From positions 1-64,000 of the forward strand of contig CAWBVG010000046.1 of the NCBI GenBank assembly GCA_963792175.1: a DNA stretch of 64,000 nucleotides. The letters are read 5' to 3'. The notes beneath the pieces were generated by a model. It was not told the DNA's origin, did not search any database, and was given only the letters and a program-made list of their open reading frames with translations. Below are positions 1 through 7,743 of the stretch, piece after piece. The translations under genes and the position numbers were made by a program. Source of the DNA: CAWBVG01 sp963792175 (GTDB taxonomy: Bacteria > Acidobacteriota > Vicinamibacteria > Vicinamibacterales > CAVVIG01). The number at the start of each line of letters is the position of its first letter. The first letter of the stretch is position 1.

Positions 1-24
1 AGCCACCAGCAAGGAGGAGGAAAC

Positions 25-1584
25 ATGCACGGCCTCGACAGACGAAAGGGGGTCGCCGCCCTCGTACCTGCGGCCGCCACCGCCGCGCTCATCGCACTCA
101 CCCTCGTGCAGCCCGGAAACGCAAGTCCTCGTGCGACGAGCGCGACGACCTGCACGCAGCAGGGGACCGTCCCGTTCGGCGTCGCCGGTGGAGCGATTCC
201 GGCGCTCGATCCCAACACCATCGCGTCAGCCGCGCAGTGGACGATCCAGCCGCTGCTCTACAACGGCCTGACGAAGTACGCGCACGACGGCTCCGTCCTT
301 CCCGACCTCGCCGTGAAGTGGAAGCACTCGGCCGACCTGAAGACGTGGTGGTTCTTTCTCCGTCACGGCGTCAAGTACGCGAACGGTCGCCCGTTCACCG
401 CCAAGGACGTCGTCGCCAACGTGGTACGCGTTCTCAACCCGGCCACGGCCTCCCAGGCACGCGGCAACATCAAGGACGTGCAGTGGGTCCGCGCGATCGG
501 CGACTACGAGGTCCGGTTCAAGACCGGCAGCCCGAGCTCGATCCTGCCGGATCAGGTCTTCCTCACGAAGATGAGCGACGTCGCGAACATCGCGAGCAAG
601 GATCCGAAGCTCGCGGGCAACGGCACCGGGCCGTACGAGGTCGCGAGCTTCACCCCCGACCAGACGCTCTCGCTCGTCCCGAACCCGAACTACTGGGGCC
701 CGAAGCCGTGTTTCAGCCGAATAAAATTCGTCCGCGAGCCCGACCCGACGTCCATGGTCACGGCCTTCACCAGCGGCAAGCTCGACCTGGCGTTCCAGGT
801 TCCGACGTCGGCGGTGGCCAAGATCCAGAGCGACAAGAACGCGTCGATCCTCAGGCCGACGACGATCTCGAGCGTCCAGGCGTGGGAGGTCGACACGACC
901 TCGCCGCCGTTCAACAACGTGGTCGCCCGTCAGGCTCTCTCCTACGCGATCGACCGCGCGACCATGGTCAAGGTGGCATTCGCGGGCGAGGCGACTCCGA
1001 CGCTGACGAACGACCTGGTCAACCCGGCCAACCCGGCGTTCGACAAGAGCCTCACCTCCTACGCGTTCAATCTCGACAAGGCGAAGCAGCTCTTCACGCA
1101 GGCGGGCGTTCAGCCCGGAACGACGTTCACGTTCCTGACGGACGGCACGCCCGAGTGGACGACGATGGGAGAGATCCTGCAGCAGGACCTGCAGAAGATC
1201 GGCCTCAACCTCACGATCGACCAGGAGGACGAGAGCACGTATCTCGACAAGTTCTATCCGCCGGGCAAGTCCTATCCGGGCGTGATCGTCGCGAACTTCC
1301 TCTCGCTCCAGCCGAACCCGGTCCTCACGCTCGCCTTCCCGACCTCGGGCAAGTGCGAGTGCAACTGGAACAACGCGACGTACGACGGCCTGCTGTCGAA
1401 GGCGTTCGGCAGCACCAACCGTCAGGCGATCGTGAACCAGATGCAGGCGATGGTGAGCACGCAGGCGCCGGTCTTCACGATCGCGAGCCAGACGAACATC
1501 ATCGCGGTGAGCAACAAGATCAAGGGCGCGTGGCAGGACCCGCGCGGCAACCTGCACCTCGAGGACGCCCAGCTGACCGGCTGA
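25..1584 (+). CDS. ABC transporter substrate-binding protein, peptide/nickel type (SBP_bac_5), cassette 1
   Basis: This is the secreted ligand-binding component of a dipeptide/oligopeptide-type importer, and it captures the substrate outside the membrane. The 519-residue protein has a basic N-terminus and a hydrophobic stretch ending near residue 33, i.e. a Sec-type signal peptide. No lipobox is obvious. Typical family landmarks follow: a GTGPY motif near residue 200, and a FNNVVARQALSYAIDR block in the second lobe. The start is fixed by the strong site AAGGAGGAGG just upstream. It is the first gene of a tightly packed run SBP-B-C-D-F-PLP enzyme. The substrate cannot be read from the sequence; the downstream PLP enzyme and amidohydrolase suggest amino-acid-like or acylated amino compounds. 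Confidence 0.93.
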   Translation: MHGLDRRKGVAALVPAAATAALIALTLVQPGNASPRATSATTCTQQGTVPFGVAGGAIPALDPNTIASAAQWTIQPLLYNGLTKYAHDGSVLPDLAVKWKHSADLKTWWFFLRHGVKYANGRPFTAKDVVANVVRVLNPATASQARGNIKDVQWVRAIGDYEVRFKTGSPSSILPDQVFLTKMSDVANIASKDPKLAGNGTGPYEVASFTPDQTLSLVPNPNYWGPKPCFSRIKFVREPDPTSMVTAFTSGKLDLAFQVPTSAVAKIQSDKNASILRPTTISSVQAWEVDTTSPPFNNVVARQALSYAIDRATMVKVAFAGEATPTLTNDLVNPANPAFDKSLTSYAFNLDKAKQLFTQAGVQPGTTFTFLTDGTPEWTTMGEILQQDLQKIGLNLTIDQEDESTYLDKFYPPGKSYPGVIVANFLSLQPNPVLTLAFPTSGKCECNWNNATYDGLLSKAFGSTNRQAIVNQMQAMVSTQAPVFTIASQTNIIAVSNKIKGAWQDPRGNLHLEDAQLTG

Positions 1585-1631
1585 CCCGAACAGAGGAGAA
1601 CGCGGAGAGGAGAGTCTTGGGGCCGACGCTC

Positions 1632-2591
1632 ATGTTCATCGCGAGGCGAACCGCGACGAGCATCGCGTTGCTCGCCCTCACGTCCGTCGTCATCTTCGTG
1701 GTCATGCGGGTCATTCCCGGCGATCCGACGATCACGAAGCTCGGCGGCTCGATTCGGGACCTCGACCCCCAGACTCTCCGCGACGTCCGCCATCAGCTCG
1801 GCCTCGACCATTCGCTCCCGGTGCAGTACGAGCACTGGGTCGCCGGGATGCTGCACGGGAACTTCGGGCTGTCGTACTTCAGCCAGTATCCCGTGACCAC
1901 TTTGGTCAGCGAGCGCATCTTCCCGACGCTCCAGCTCTCGTTGACCGCGTTCGCCCTCGGGGTCTCGTTCGCCGTGCTCGCGGCTTCGCTGAGCGCGATC
2001 TGGCGCAATCGATTCCTGGACGCGGCGCTCTCGGGCTTCACCGCGATCGGGATGGCCACGCCGACCTTCGTGCTCGGCATCCTCCTGATCGTCGCCTTCA
2101 GCGTGAAGCTCAATTGGCTTCCGGCACAGGGCTACGTCTCGATCGAGCACGACCCGGTGGAGAGCATGAAGGCGGTGCTGCTGCCGGCGATAACCCTCGC
2201 GATCGGCGTTGCCGCGCCGATTCTCCGCATCCTCAGGACGTCGCTCGCCGAGGTGGACTCGGCAGCGTACATCCGGACGGCTGCCGGAAAGGGCATGACG
2301 CGTCGCCAGGTCGTGTTCGGGCACATGCTGCCGAACGCGATGATCCCGGCCCTGACGATGATCGGCGTCATCCTCGGCACGGTGATCGGCGGGACGGTGA
2401 TCGTCGAGTACGTGTTCGCGCGTCCCGGGCTCGGGACGCTCATGGTCGACTCGGTGCTGCAGCGGGACTACCAGGTGCTGCAGGCGCTCGTCCTCTTCGC
2501 TGCGGCGGTGTTCATCCTCACGAGCCTCGTCGTCGACATCCTCTCCTGCGTCATCGACCCGCGCCTGCGGCTCGTCGGTCGGGAGGCCTGA
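1632..2591 (+). CDS. ABC transporter permease, DppB/OppB type, cassette 1
   Basis: First inner-membrane permease of the cassette 1 importer, 319 residues with about six membrane helices. The N-terminus MFIARRTATS leads directly into the first helix, as is typical for DppB. The cytoplasmic EAA-like loop that contacts the ATPase is visible around AAGKGMTRRQVVFGHMLPNA. The start is ambiguous: an in-frame TTG at 1617 sits 4-5 bases behind AGGAG, while the ATG at 1632 gives the usual family N-terminus but has no close ribosome site. The stop is directly adjacent to the GTG start of the next permease. Confidence 0.92.
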   Translation: MFIARRTATSIALLALTSVVIFVVMRVIPGDPTITKLGGSIRDLDPQTLRDVRHQLGLDHSLPVQYEHWVAGMLHGNFGLSYFSQYPVTTLVSERIFPTLQLSLTAFALGVSFAVLAASLSAIWRNRFLDAALSGFTAIGMATPTFVLGILLIVAFSVKLNWLPAQGYVSIEHDPVESMKAVLLPAITLAIGVAAPILRILRTSLAEVDSAAYIRTAAGKGMTRRQVVFGHMLPNAMIPALTMIGVILGTVIGGTVIVEYVFARPGLGTLMVDSVLQRDYQVLQALVLFAAAVFILTSLVVDILSCVIDPRLRLVGREA

Positions 2592-3470
2592 GTGAGCGCC
2601 GCTGCCGTCGGCTCGTTCGAGAGCGTTCGGACGCGTTTCCGCGGTGGAGGCGTCGCCGCCCGCGTCCTGCGCCGCCCCTCGGCTGCACTCGCAGCGCTCG
2701 TGGTCGCGGTGCTCGTGTTCTGCACGCTCTTCGCACCGCTCGTCGCGCCGTACGCGCAGAGCCACTCGGACTACGACCACCTGTTCGCGGCGCCGTCGTT
2801 CGGGCACCTGTTCGGCACCGACGAGCTCGGCCGCGACCTCCTGACGCGCGTCCTCTACGGAGGACGGACGTCGCTCGAGATTGCGTTCCTCGCGACCCTG
2901 GTCGCGATCGTCTTCGGCGCCACCTGGGGGTTCTGCGCAGCACTCGCCCGTAACTGGGGCGACGAGGTGCTCATGCGCCTCGCCGACCTCACGCTCGGCC
3001 TGCCGGTGATCCTCGTCGGGCTCGTGTTCGTGGCCGCCTTCGGCCCGTCCACGCTCAACCTCATCCTCATCCTCGGCATCCTGTTCGCGCCGGCCACCGC
3101 ACGTCTCGCCCGGTCGGCGCTCCTCTCCGAGCTCGAGTCCGACTACTACCTCGCCGCGGTCTCGGTCGGCGCTCCGACCTGGCGCATCTTGCTCGAGGAG
3201 CTGCTGCCGAACACGCTGCCCGTCCTGCTCGCACGCGCCTCGCTCGTCGCCGCCGACGCGATCTTCGTCGAGGCCAGCCTGAGCTTCGTCGGCCTCGGCG
3301 TCCAGCCGCCCGCGGCCTCGTGGGGCACGCTACTCCACACCGGCTACACCAACCTCTACACGTCGTACTGGTACCCGATCTTCCCGGGCCTCGTGATCGT
3401 GATCGCCGTGCTCTCGCTGAACGTGCTCGGCGACAACATCCAGCGGGCGCTCGACCCGGCCCGTCGATGA
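2592..3470 (+). CDS. ABC transporter permease, DppC/OppC type, cassette 1
   Basis: Second permease of the heterodimeric channel, 292 residues. After an N-terminal cytoplasmic tail and a first helix (about residues 33-55) it shows the characteristic DppC motif GTDELGRDLLTRVLYGGRTS. The terminal helices carry the SFVGLGVQPPAASWGTLL pattern that marks this subfamily. The GTG start abuts the TGA of the upstream permease, and the end overlaps the next gene as ATGA, so translation is probably coupled along the operon. Confidence 0.92.
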   Translation: MSAAAVGSFESVRTRFRGGGVAARVLRRPSAALAALVVAVLVFCTLFAPLVAPYAQSHSDYDHLFAAPSFGHLFGTDELGRDLLTRVLYGGRTSLEIAFLATLVAIVFGATWGFCAALARNWGDEVLMRLADLTLGLPVILVGLVFVAAFGPSTLNLILILGILFAPATARLARSALLSELESDYYLAAVSVGAPTWRILLEELLPNTLPVLLARASLVAADAIFVEASLSFVGLGVQPPAASWGTLLHTGYTNLYTSYWYPIFPGLVIVIAVLSLNVLGDNIQRALDPARR

Positions 3471-4474
3471 GCGACGCGAGCGCAGACGCCGCCGTGCTCG
3501 ACGTCCGGGAGCTCTCGGTCGAGTTCCCCCTCTCCTCGATCCCGGTCACCCCGGTGATCGACGTCTCCTTCACCGTCGCGAAGCGCGAGAAGCTCGGTCT
3601 GGTCGGTGAGTCCGGATCCGGGAAGTCGCTGACCGCCTTGTCGCTGATGCGGCTGCTGCCACCGCCGGGGCGTATTGCCTCCGGCTCGGTGCTGCTCGGC
3701 GGCCGCGACCTGACGAGGCTGTCCGAGCGCGAGATGGCCGCAGTGCGGGGAGCGCGGATCGCGATGGTCTACCAGGATCCGATGTCGTCGCTCAACCCTG
3801 TGCGCTCCGTCGGCCGGCAGATCGTCGAGGCGATCCGCATCCACGAGGACGTGTCCAAGGACAGTGCGCGCGCTCAGGCGATCGATCTGCTCGGCGACGT
3901 CGGCCTCGCCGCTCCGGCGCGCCGCTTCGACAGCTACCCGCACCAGCTCTCGGGCGGAATGCGCCAACGCGTGATGATCGCGATGGCGATCTCCGCCAAC
4001 CCGGACGTCCTGATCGCGGACGAGCCGACGACGGCGCTCGACGTCACGACGCAGGCGCGCATCATCGATTTGCTCGGCCGGCTCGTCGACGAGCGGGAGA
4101 TGGGCGTGATCCTGATCACGCACGATCTCGGGCTCGCCGCGACCATTTGCGACACGATCCACGTCATGTATGCGGGCCGGATCGTCGAGCGCAGCCCTGC
4201 CGAGCGGCTCTTCGCAGGCCCGGTGCATCCCTACAGCGAGGCGCTGCTCGGCGCGATCTGCCGGCTCGACGAGGACGTCGACCGCCCGATCGCCGCGATC
4301 GGCGGACAGCCGCCCCTCCCGCAGGAGCTCCCGTCCGGCTGTTCCTTCCACCCCCGCTGCCCGTATGCACTCGACCTCTGCCAGACGGAGACGCCGCCGC
4401 TCCGGGTACTGACCGACGATCGTCAAGCTCGCTGCCATCTGGCCGAGCAGCGGGCCGGGGTGGTCGCGGCGTGA
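3467..4474 (+). CDS. ABC transporter ATP-binding protein, DppD/OppD type, cassette 1
   Basis: One of two ATPases powering the cassette 1 importer, 335 residues. Walker A (GESGSGKS), the ABC signature (LSGGM) followed by RQRV, Walker B ending in DEPTTALD, and the switch histidine (ITHDLG) are all present. The C-terminal oligopeptide-transporter extension has the HPYSEALL segment and the Cys-containing SGCSFHPRCPYALDLC cluster that distinguishes DppD/OppD proteins. It starts with ATG overlapping the DppC stop by four bases and ends overlapping the next ATPase in the same way. Confidence 0.93.
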   Translation: MSDASADAAVLDVRELSVEFPLSSIPVTPVIDVSFTVAKREKLGLVGESGSGKSLTALSLMRLLPPPGRIASGSVLLGGRDLTRLSEREMAAVRGARIAMVYQDPMSSLNPVRSVGRQIVEAIRIHEDVSKDSARAQAIDLLGDVGLAAPARRFDSYPHQLSGGMRQRVMIAMAISANPDVLIADEPTTALDVTTQARIIDLLGRLVDEREMGVILITHDLGLAATICDTIHVMYAGRIVERSPAERLFAGPVHPYSEALLGAICRLDEDVDRPIAAIGGQPPLPQELPSGCSFHPRCPYALDLCQTETPPLRVLTDDRQARCHLAEQRAGVVAA

Positions 4475-5478
4475 GCGACCGGCCGCTCGTGGCCGCCGAA
4501 GACCTTCACCGGCATTTCCGGGTCGGAACCTCACGCGACCGTCACGTGATTCGGGCGGTGGACGGCGTCTCGTTCGAGATAGGTCGCGGCGAGACGTTCG
4601 GGCTGGTCGGCGAATCCGGCTCCGGGAAGTCGACGCTCGCACGGCTCCTCCTCCGGCTCGACCGGCCGACCGCCGGCCGCGTCTTCTTCGACGGGCATGA
4701 CCTCGACGCGCTGTCGCCGTCCGAGCTCCGGCGTCTGCGACGCAGGATGCAGATCGTCTTTCAGGACCCATTCTCATCGCTGAACCGACGCCGGACGGTC
4801 GAGCAGTCGGTCGCTCTCCCCCTGCGCGTCCACCGTCGCGACCTGAGGTCGGCAGACCGCACGCAGCGCGTTCACGAGCTGCTCGAGCTCGTCGGCCTTC
4901 GTCCCGCGCATGCCGGGGCCTACCCGCGGGAGCTCTCCGGCGGGCAGTGCCAGCGAGTCTCGATCGCGCGCGCGCTCGCCCTCGAGCCGGAGCTCGTCGT
5001 CCTCGACGAAGCCGTGTCGGCGGTCGACGTCTCGATCCAGGCGCAGATCCTCAATCTTCTGCGCGAGCTGCAGGAGCGGCTCGCGCTGACGTACCTCTTC
5101 GTGAGCCACGACCTCGCGGTCGTGCGGTACATGTCGGATCGTCTCGCGGTGATGTACGGCGGGCGCATCGTCGAGTCGGGGCCCCGCGACCAGCTCTTCG
5201 GGAACCCCGTCCACCCGTACACGCACGCTCTGCTCGCCTCGATCCCGTCGAATGCCGCGGCCGACGAGCGGCTCCTCGCAGCCGTGGTCGACGAAGCCCC
5301 GACCGAGCTCGACGTGACGGGCTGCCGCTTCCATCCGCGCTGCCCGCTCGGAGACCGGACGCGGTGCCGCGAGATCGACCCCGTCCTCGAGCGCGTCGGG
5401 CCGGATCACGCCGCCGCGTGCCACTTCCCGCAGACGAAGCAGAGCCTGCTCGCCGAGGCGACCGTGAGCGCCGGATGA
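4471..5478 (+). CDS. ABC transporter ATP-binding protein, DppF/OppF type, cassette 1
   Basis: Second ATPase of the importer, 335 residues. It has Walker A GESGSGKS, signature LSGGQCQRVSIARAL, Walker B VVLDEAVSAVD and switch region SHDLAVV. The common DEP of Walker B/D-loop appears here as DEAVSA, a conservative departure seen in DppF proteins. The C-terminal HPYTHALLASIP and GCRFHPRCPLG elements match the oligopeptide family. GTG start, overlapping the DppD stop as GTGA; the stop overlaps the PLP-enzyme start as ATGA. Confidence 0.92.
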   Translation: MSDRPLVAAEDLHRHFRVGTSRDRHVIRAVDGVSFEIGRGETFGLVGESGSGKSTLARLLLRLDRPTAGRVFFDGHDLDALSPSELRRLRRRMQIVFQDPFSSLNRRRTVEQSVALPLRVHRRDLRSADRTQRVHELLELVGLRPAHAGAYPRELSGGQCQRVSIARALALEPELVVLDEAVSAVDVSIQAQILNLLRELQERLALTYLFVSHDLAVVRYMSDRLAVMYGGRIVESGPRDQLFGNPVHPYTHALLASIPSNAAADERLLAAVVDEAPTELDVTGCRFHPRCPLGDRTRCREIDPVLERVGPDHAAACHFPQTKQSLLAEATVSAG

Positions 5479-6602
5479 GCCTGATTCCGGTCCCTCGCGT
5501 GATCAGCGCCGCCGGCTTCGTCACCTCGCTCGGCGGCGGGTCCCTTTCCGCGACGGTCCGCGCGGCGATGGACGAGGCTGCCGCGAGTACGTGGCGTCCC
5601 GACGACCTGCAGACGTGGGCGGGCGAGACGATCGCCGAGCTGACGGGCGCCGACGCGGGGTGGGTGACGGCCGGAGCCGCGGCGGGAATGACCCTCGCGG
5701 CGGCGGCCTGCATCGCGCAGACGCGCCTCTGGGCCATGGACGCCCTCCCGGACACGGTCGGGATGCCCGCGGAGATCATCGTGCAGCGAGGCCACCGCAA
5801 CGCCTACGACCGAGCGTTCCGAACCGCAGGCGCCCGGATCGTCGAGGTCGGCTACCCGTGGATCGAGGGGGTCGGCCTGACGTACGAATGGCAGCTCGAG
5901 GCGGCGTTCTCGGAGCACACCGTCGCGGTCGGCCAGCTCGCGCTCGCCGATGCGGACGGCGTTCCGCTGAGCCGCGTCTGCGAGCTCGCCGCGGCACACG
6001 GCGTACCCGTGATCGTCGACGCCGCGGCCGAGCTGCCGCCGTCGTCGAACCTCCGCCGGTTCGTCGACGAGGGCGCGGCGCTCGTCGTCTTCAGCGGCGG
6101 CAAGGCGATCCGCGGCCCGCAGGGATCCGGCGTGCTCGCGGGCCGCCGCGAGCTGATCGAGTCCGTCCGCCTGCAGACGCTCGACATGGACGTGGACGTC
6201 GAGTCGTGGATCGAGCGCGAGTCGAGCGAGCCGCCGCACCACGGCCTCGGGCGCAGCATGAAGGTCGGCAAGGAGCAGATCGCCGGTCTCGCGGTCGCGC
6301 TGAGGGAGTTCGCGGGTCGCGATCACGAGGCGGAGGCGGCCGAGCACGGCGAGTGGCTGGAGAGCCTGCAGGGCTCGCTCGCCGGAAGGCCGAGCGCCGT
6401 GCGCGCCGATTTGCACTTCTACCCGCGACTCGTGATCGAGGTTCCGGACGCACGCGCGTTCGCGGGGCGGCTCGCCGCCGGTGAGCCCGCGATCGTCGTG
6501 CCGCACGCCCCGCTCGGGCGCGGCGAGCTCGTCGTCTGTCCCGAGGCGATCACGGCGCAGGACCGGCCGCTCGTCGAGCGCGCGCTCTCCGCCCTCGCCT
6601 GA
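5475..6602 (+). CDS. PLP-dependent enzyme of the SelA / D-glucosaminate-6-phosphate ammonia-lyase-like group
   Basis: A 375-residue fold-type I PLP enzyme. The Schiff-base lysine is most likely Lys210 in FSGGKAIRGPQGSG, a motif shared with SelA-like lyases and transferases, and the upstream VIVDAAAELPP segment provides the cofactor-binding aspartate. It is translationally coupled to the ABC ATPase before it and to an amidohydrolase start behind it, so it probably acts on the imported compound or its hydrolysis product (deamination, racemisation or lyase chemistry; inference). A degraded relative of its C-terminus lies at 9402-9575, again directly ahead of an amidohydrolase, which shows that the pair belongs together. 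Confidence 0.82.
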   Translation: MSLIPVPRVISAAGFVTSLGGGSLSATVRAAMDEAAASTWRPDDLQTWAGETIAELTGADAGWVTAGAAAGMTLAAAACIAQTRLWAMDALPDTVGMPAEIIVQRGHRNAYDRAFRTAGARIVEVGYPWIEGVGLTYEWQLEAAFSEHTVAVGQLALADADGVPLSRVCELAAAHGVPVIVDAAAELPPSSNLRRFVDEGAALVVFSGGKAIRGPQGSGVLAGRRELIESVRLQTLDMDVDVESWIERESSEPPHHGLGRSMKVGKEQIAGLAVALREFAGRDHEAEAAEHGEWLESLQGSLAGRPSAVRADLHFYPRLVIEVPDARAFAGRLAAGEPAIVVPHAPLGRGELVVCPEAITAQDRPLVERALSALA

Positions 6603-6671
6603 TGGGCAGCTGGACGCTCGCCGGCGCGACGGTCGTCGACGGAACCGGCACGGCAGGGCGCACGGCGGATC
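6602..6671 (+). pseudogene. 5' fragment of an N-acyl-D-amino-acid deacylase-like amidohydrolase
   Basis: The ATG overlaps the TGA of the PLP enzyme. The first codons read MGSWTLAGATVVDGTGTAG, a clear counterpart of the N-terminus of the complete amidohydrolase on the minus strand (7744-9405, MSNWTLAGVTIVDGTG). About 23 codons fit the family; then the match stops and the frame runs on into antisense sequence of another gene. The rest of the enzyme (some 500 residues) is absent from this position. The break is abrupt rather than decayed. Confidence 0.7.
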
Positions 6672-6680
6672 GCACCGCTC
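6671..6680. other. Breakpoint joining two truncated operons head-on
   Basis: Plus-strand amidohydrolase codons are recognisable up to about 6671, and minus-strand HyuA codons begin to be recognisable at about 6680. Two unrelated genes therefore meet within roughly ten bases, each cut after its N-terminal segment and each pointing at the other. No transposon end, target duplication or long repeat is visible at the join. It is either an assembly misjoin or a real deletion/inversion endpoint. Confidence 0.65.
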
Positions 6681-6802
6681 GCGCGCGCAGGCTCGGTCGG
6701 TGTCGAGGCGACCTTCGCCGTCCGAACCTCGCCGGTTCGCGAGTCGACCGCAACGAAGTCGCCGAACGTCCCGCCGGTGTCGATGCCGAGCCGGACGCTC
6801 AT
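6680..6802 (-). pseudogene. 5' fragment of a hydantoinase/oxoprolinase A subunit gene (HyuA)
   Basis: Reading leftward from 6802, the codons give [16 protein letters not shown], the ATP-binding N-terminus of the HyuA/oxoprolinase family, followed by VRTAKVASTPTEPARA, which matches the same region of the complete HyuA at 18309-20345. After about 41 codons the similarity ends at the breakpoint near 6680. The start overlaps the stop of the SDR gene as ATGA, so this was the second gene of an SDR-HyuA operon. It is not a copy of the complete HyuA in this window; many residues differ. Confidence 0.72.
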
Positions 6803-7563
6803 CAGCCGGCCGCTTCGGGGAGAACCTGGCCGCCGTCGATCACGAGCGACTGCCCGGTCACGTATGCCGCCTCGTCCGAGGCGAAGAAGCGAACCACCCA
6901 GCCGACCTCCTCGGGCTCCGCGAGCCGGCCGAGCGGGATGGAGCGCTCGACCGCAGCGAGCAGCTCCGGATCGATGTGCGCGAGCCCTGTCGTGCGTACG
7001 TTGCCGGGCTGCACCGCGTTCACGGTGATGCCGTCCGTGACTGTCTCGAGCGCGGCGCTCCGCATCAGGCCGATCAGCGCCGCCTTGGACGCCGCATAGT
7101 GCGCGACACCGGGCGCGACGACGAGCGCGCCCGTGATCGAGGACGTGAGCACGATCCGCCCGTACCTCTGGCTCCGCATCGTCGGCAGAACCGCCTGGAT
7201 CGAGTGCAAGGCACCTTTGACGTTGGTGTCGATGATCCGATCCCAGACCTCGCCCGTGATCTCGGCGATCGCATCCCACCGATAGATGCCGGCGTTCGCC
7301 GCGAGGATGTCGATGCGGCCGTAGCGCTCGAGCGCGGTTGCAGCCATGGCGTCGACCGCCTCGCGGTCGGTCACGTCCGCCGTCACGGCGAGGGTGTCCG
7401 CGCCGTCTGCCCGGAGCTCCGCTGCGGTGGCCTCGGCGCCCGCGCCGTCGATGTCCGCGATCACGACCCGCGCGCCCTCGAGTGCGAGGACCCGCGCAAT
7501 TCCGCGACCGATCCCCGTCGCAGCTCCCGTCACGACCGCGACGCGCTCGTCCAGACGCTTCAC
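6802..7563 (-). CDS. SDR-family NAD(P)-dependent oxidoreductase
   Basis: A classical short-chain dehydrogenase/reductase of 253 residues. The cofactor motif TGAATGIG lies at residues 12-19, the NAG motif follows at about 90, and the catalytic Ser-Tyr-Lys set appears as SSITG and YAASK. The C-terminal VTGQSLVIDGG is the usual end of classical SDRs. GTG start with GGAGG seven bases upstream. It is co-transcribed with, and overlaps, the truncated HyuA start. The substrate is not predictable; an alcohol or ketone in the pathway of the neighbouring amidohydrolases is plausible. Confidence 0.9.
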   Translation of the reverse strand: MKRLDERVAVVTGAATGIGRGIARVLALEGARVVIADIDGAGAEATAAELRADGADTLAVTADVTDREAVDAMAATALERYGRIDILAANAGIYRWDAIAEITGEVWDRIIDTNVKGALHSIQAVLPTMRSQRYGRIVLTSSITGALVVAPGVAHYAASKAALIGLMRSAALETVTDGITVNAVQPGNVRTTGLAHIDPELLAAVERSIPLGRLAEPEEVGWVVRFFASDEAAYVTGQSLVIDGGQVLPEAAG

Positions 7564-7743
7564 CCAAACCTCCGTATCGTCATGTGAGGCCGTGCCCGCG
7601 AATCGCGCTCAACTTTTGGCTCCATGTGTGCTCCACGTAGAGGATCCGGTGCCGACGCATTCGGGTGGCTTTGGCAGAGCAAGCGTGAGTTCTTAGAGTC
7701 GGCAGGGCGCAGGGGGTCGATCGGTCGCCGCTCCTCACTCCGT

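Noticed and set aside
226..2807. Long open frames antisense to cassette 1 genes
   Set aside because: They are Arg/Asp/Val-rich shadows caused by the high GC content, overlap well-supported genes fully and have no recognisable domains; the same holds for many long antisense frames throughout 1-49,600.
6602..7099. A 165-codon plus-strand gene at the amidohydrolase start
   Set aside because: Beyond the first 23 codons it is antisense to the HyuA fragment and SDR gene; only the N-terminal fragment is meaningful.
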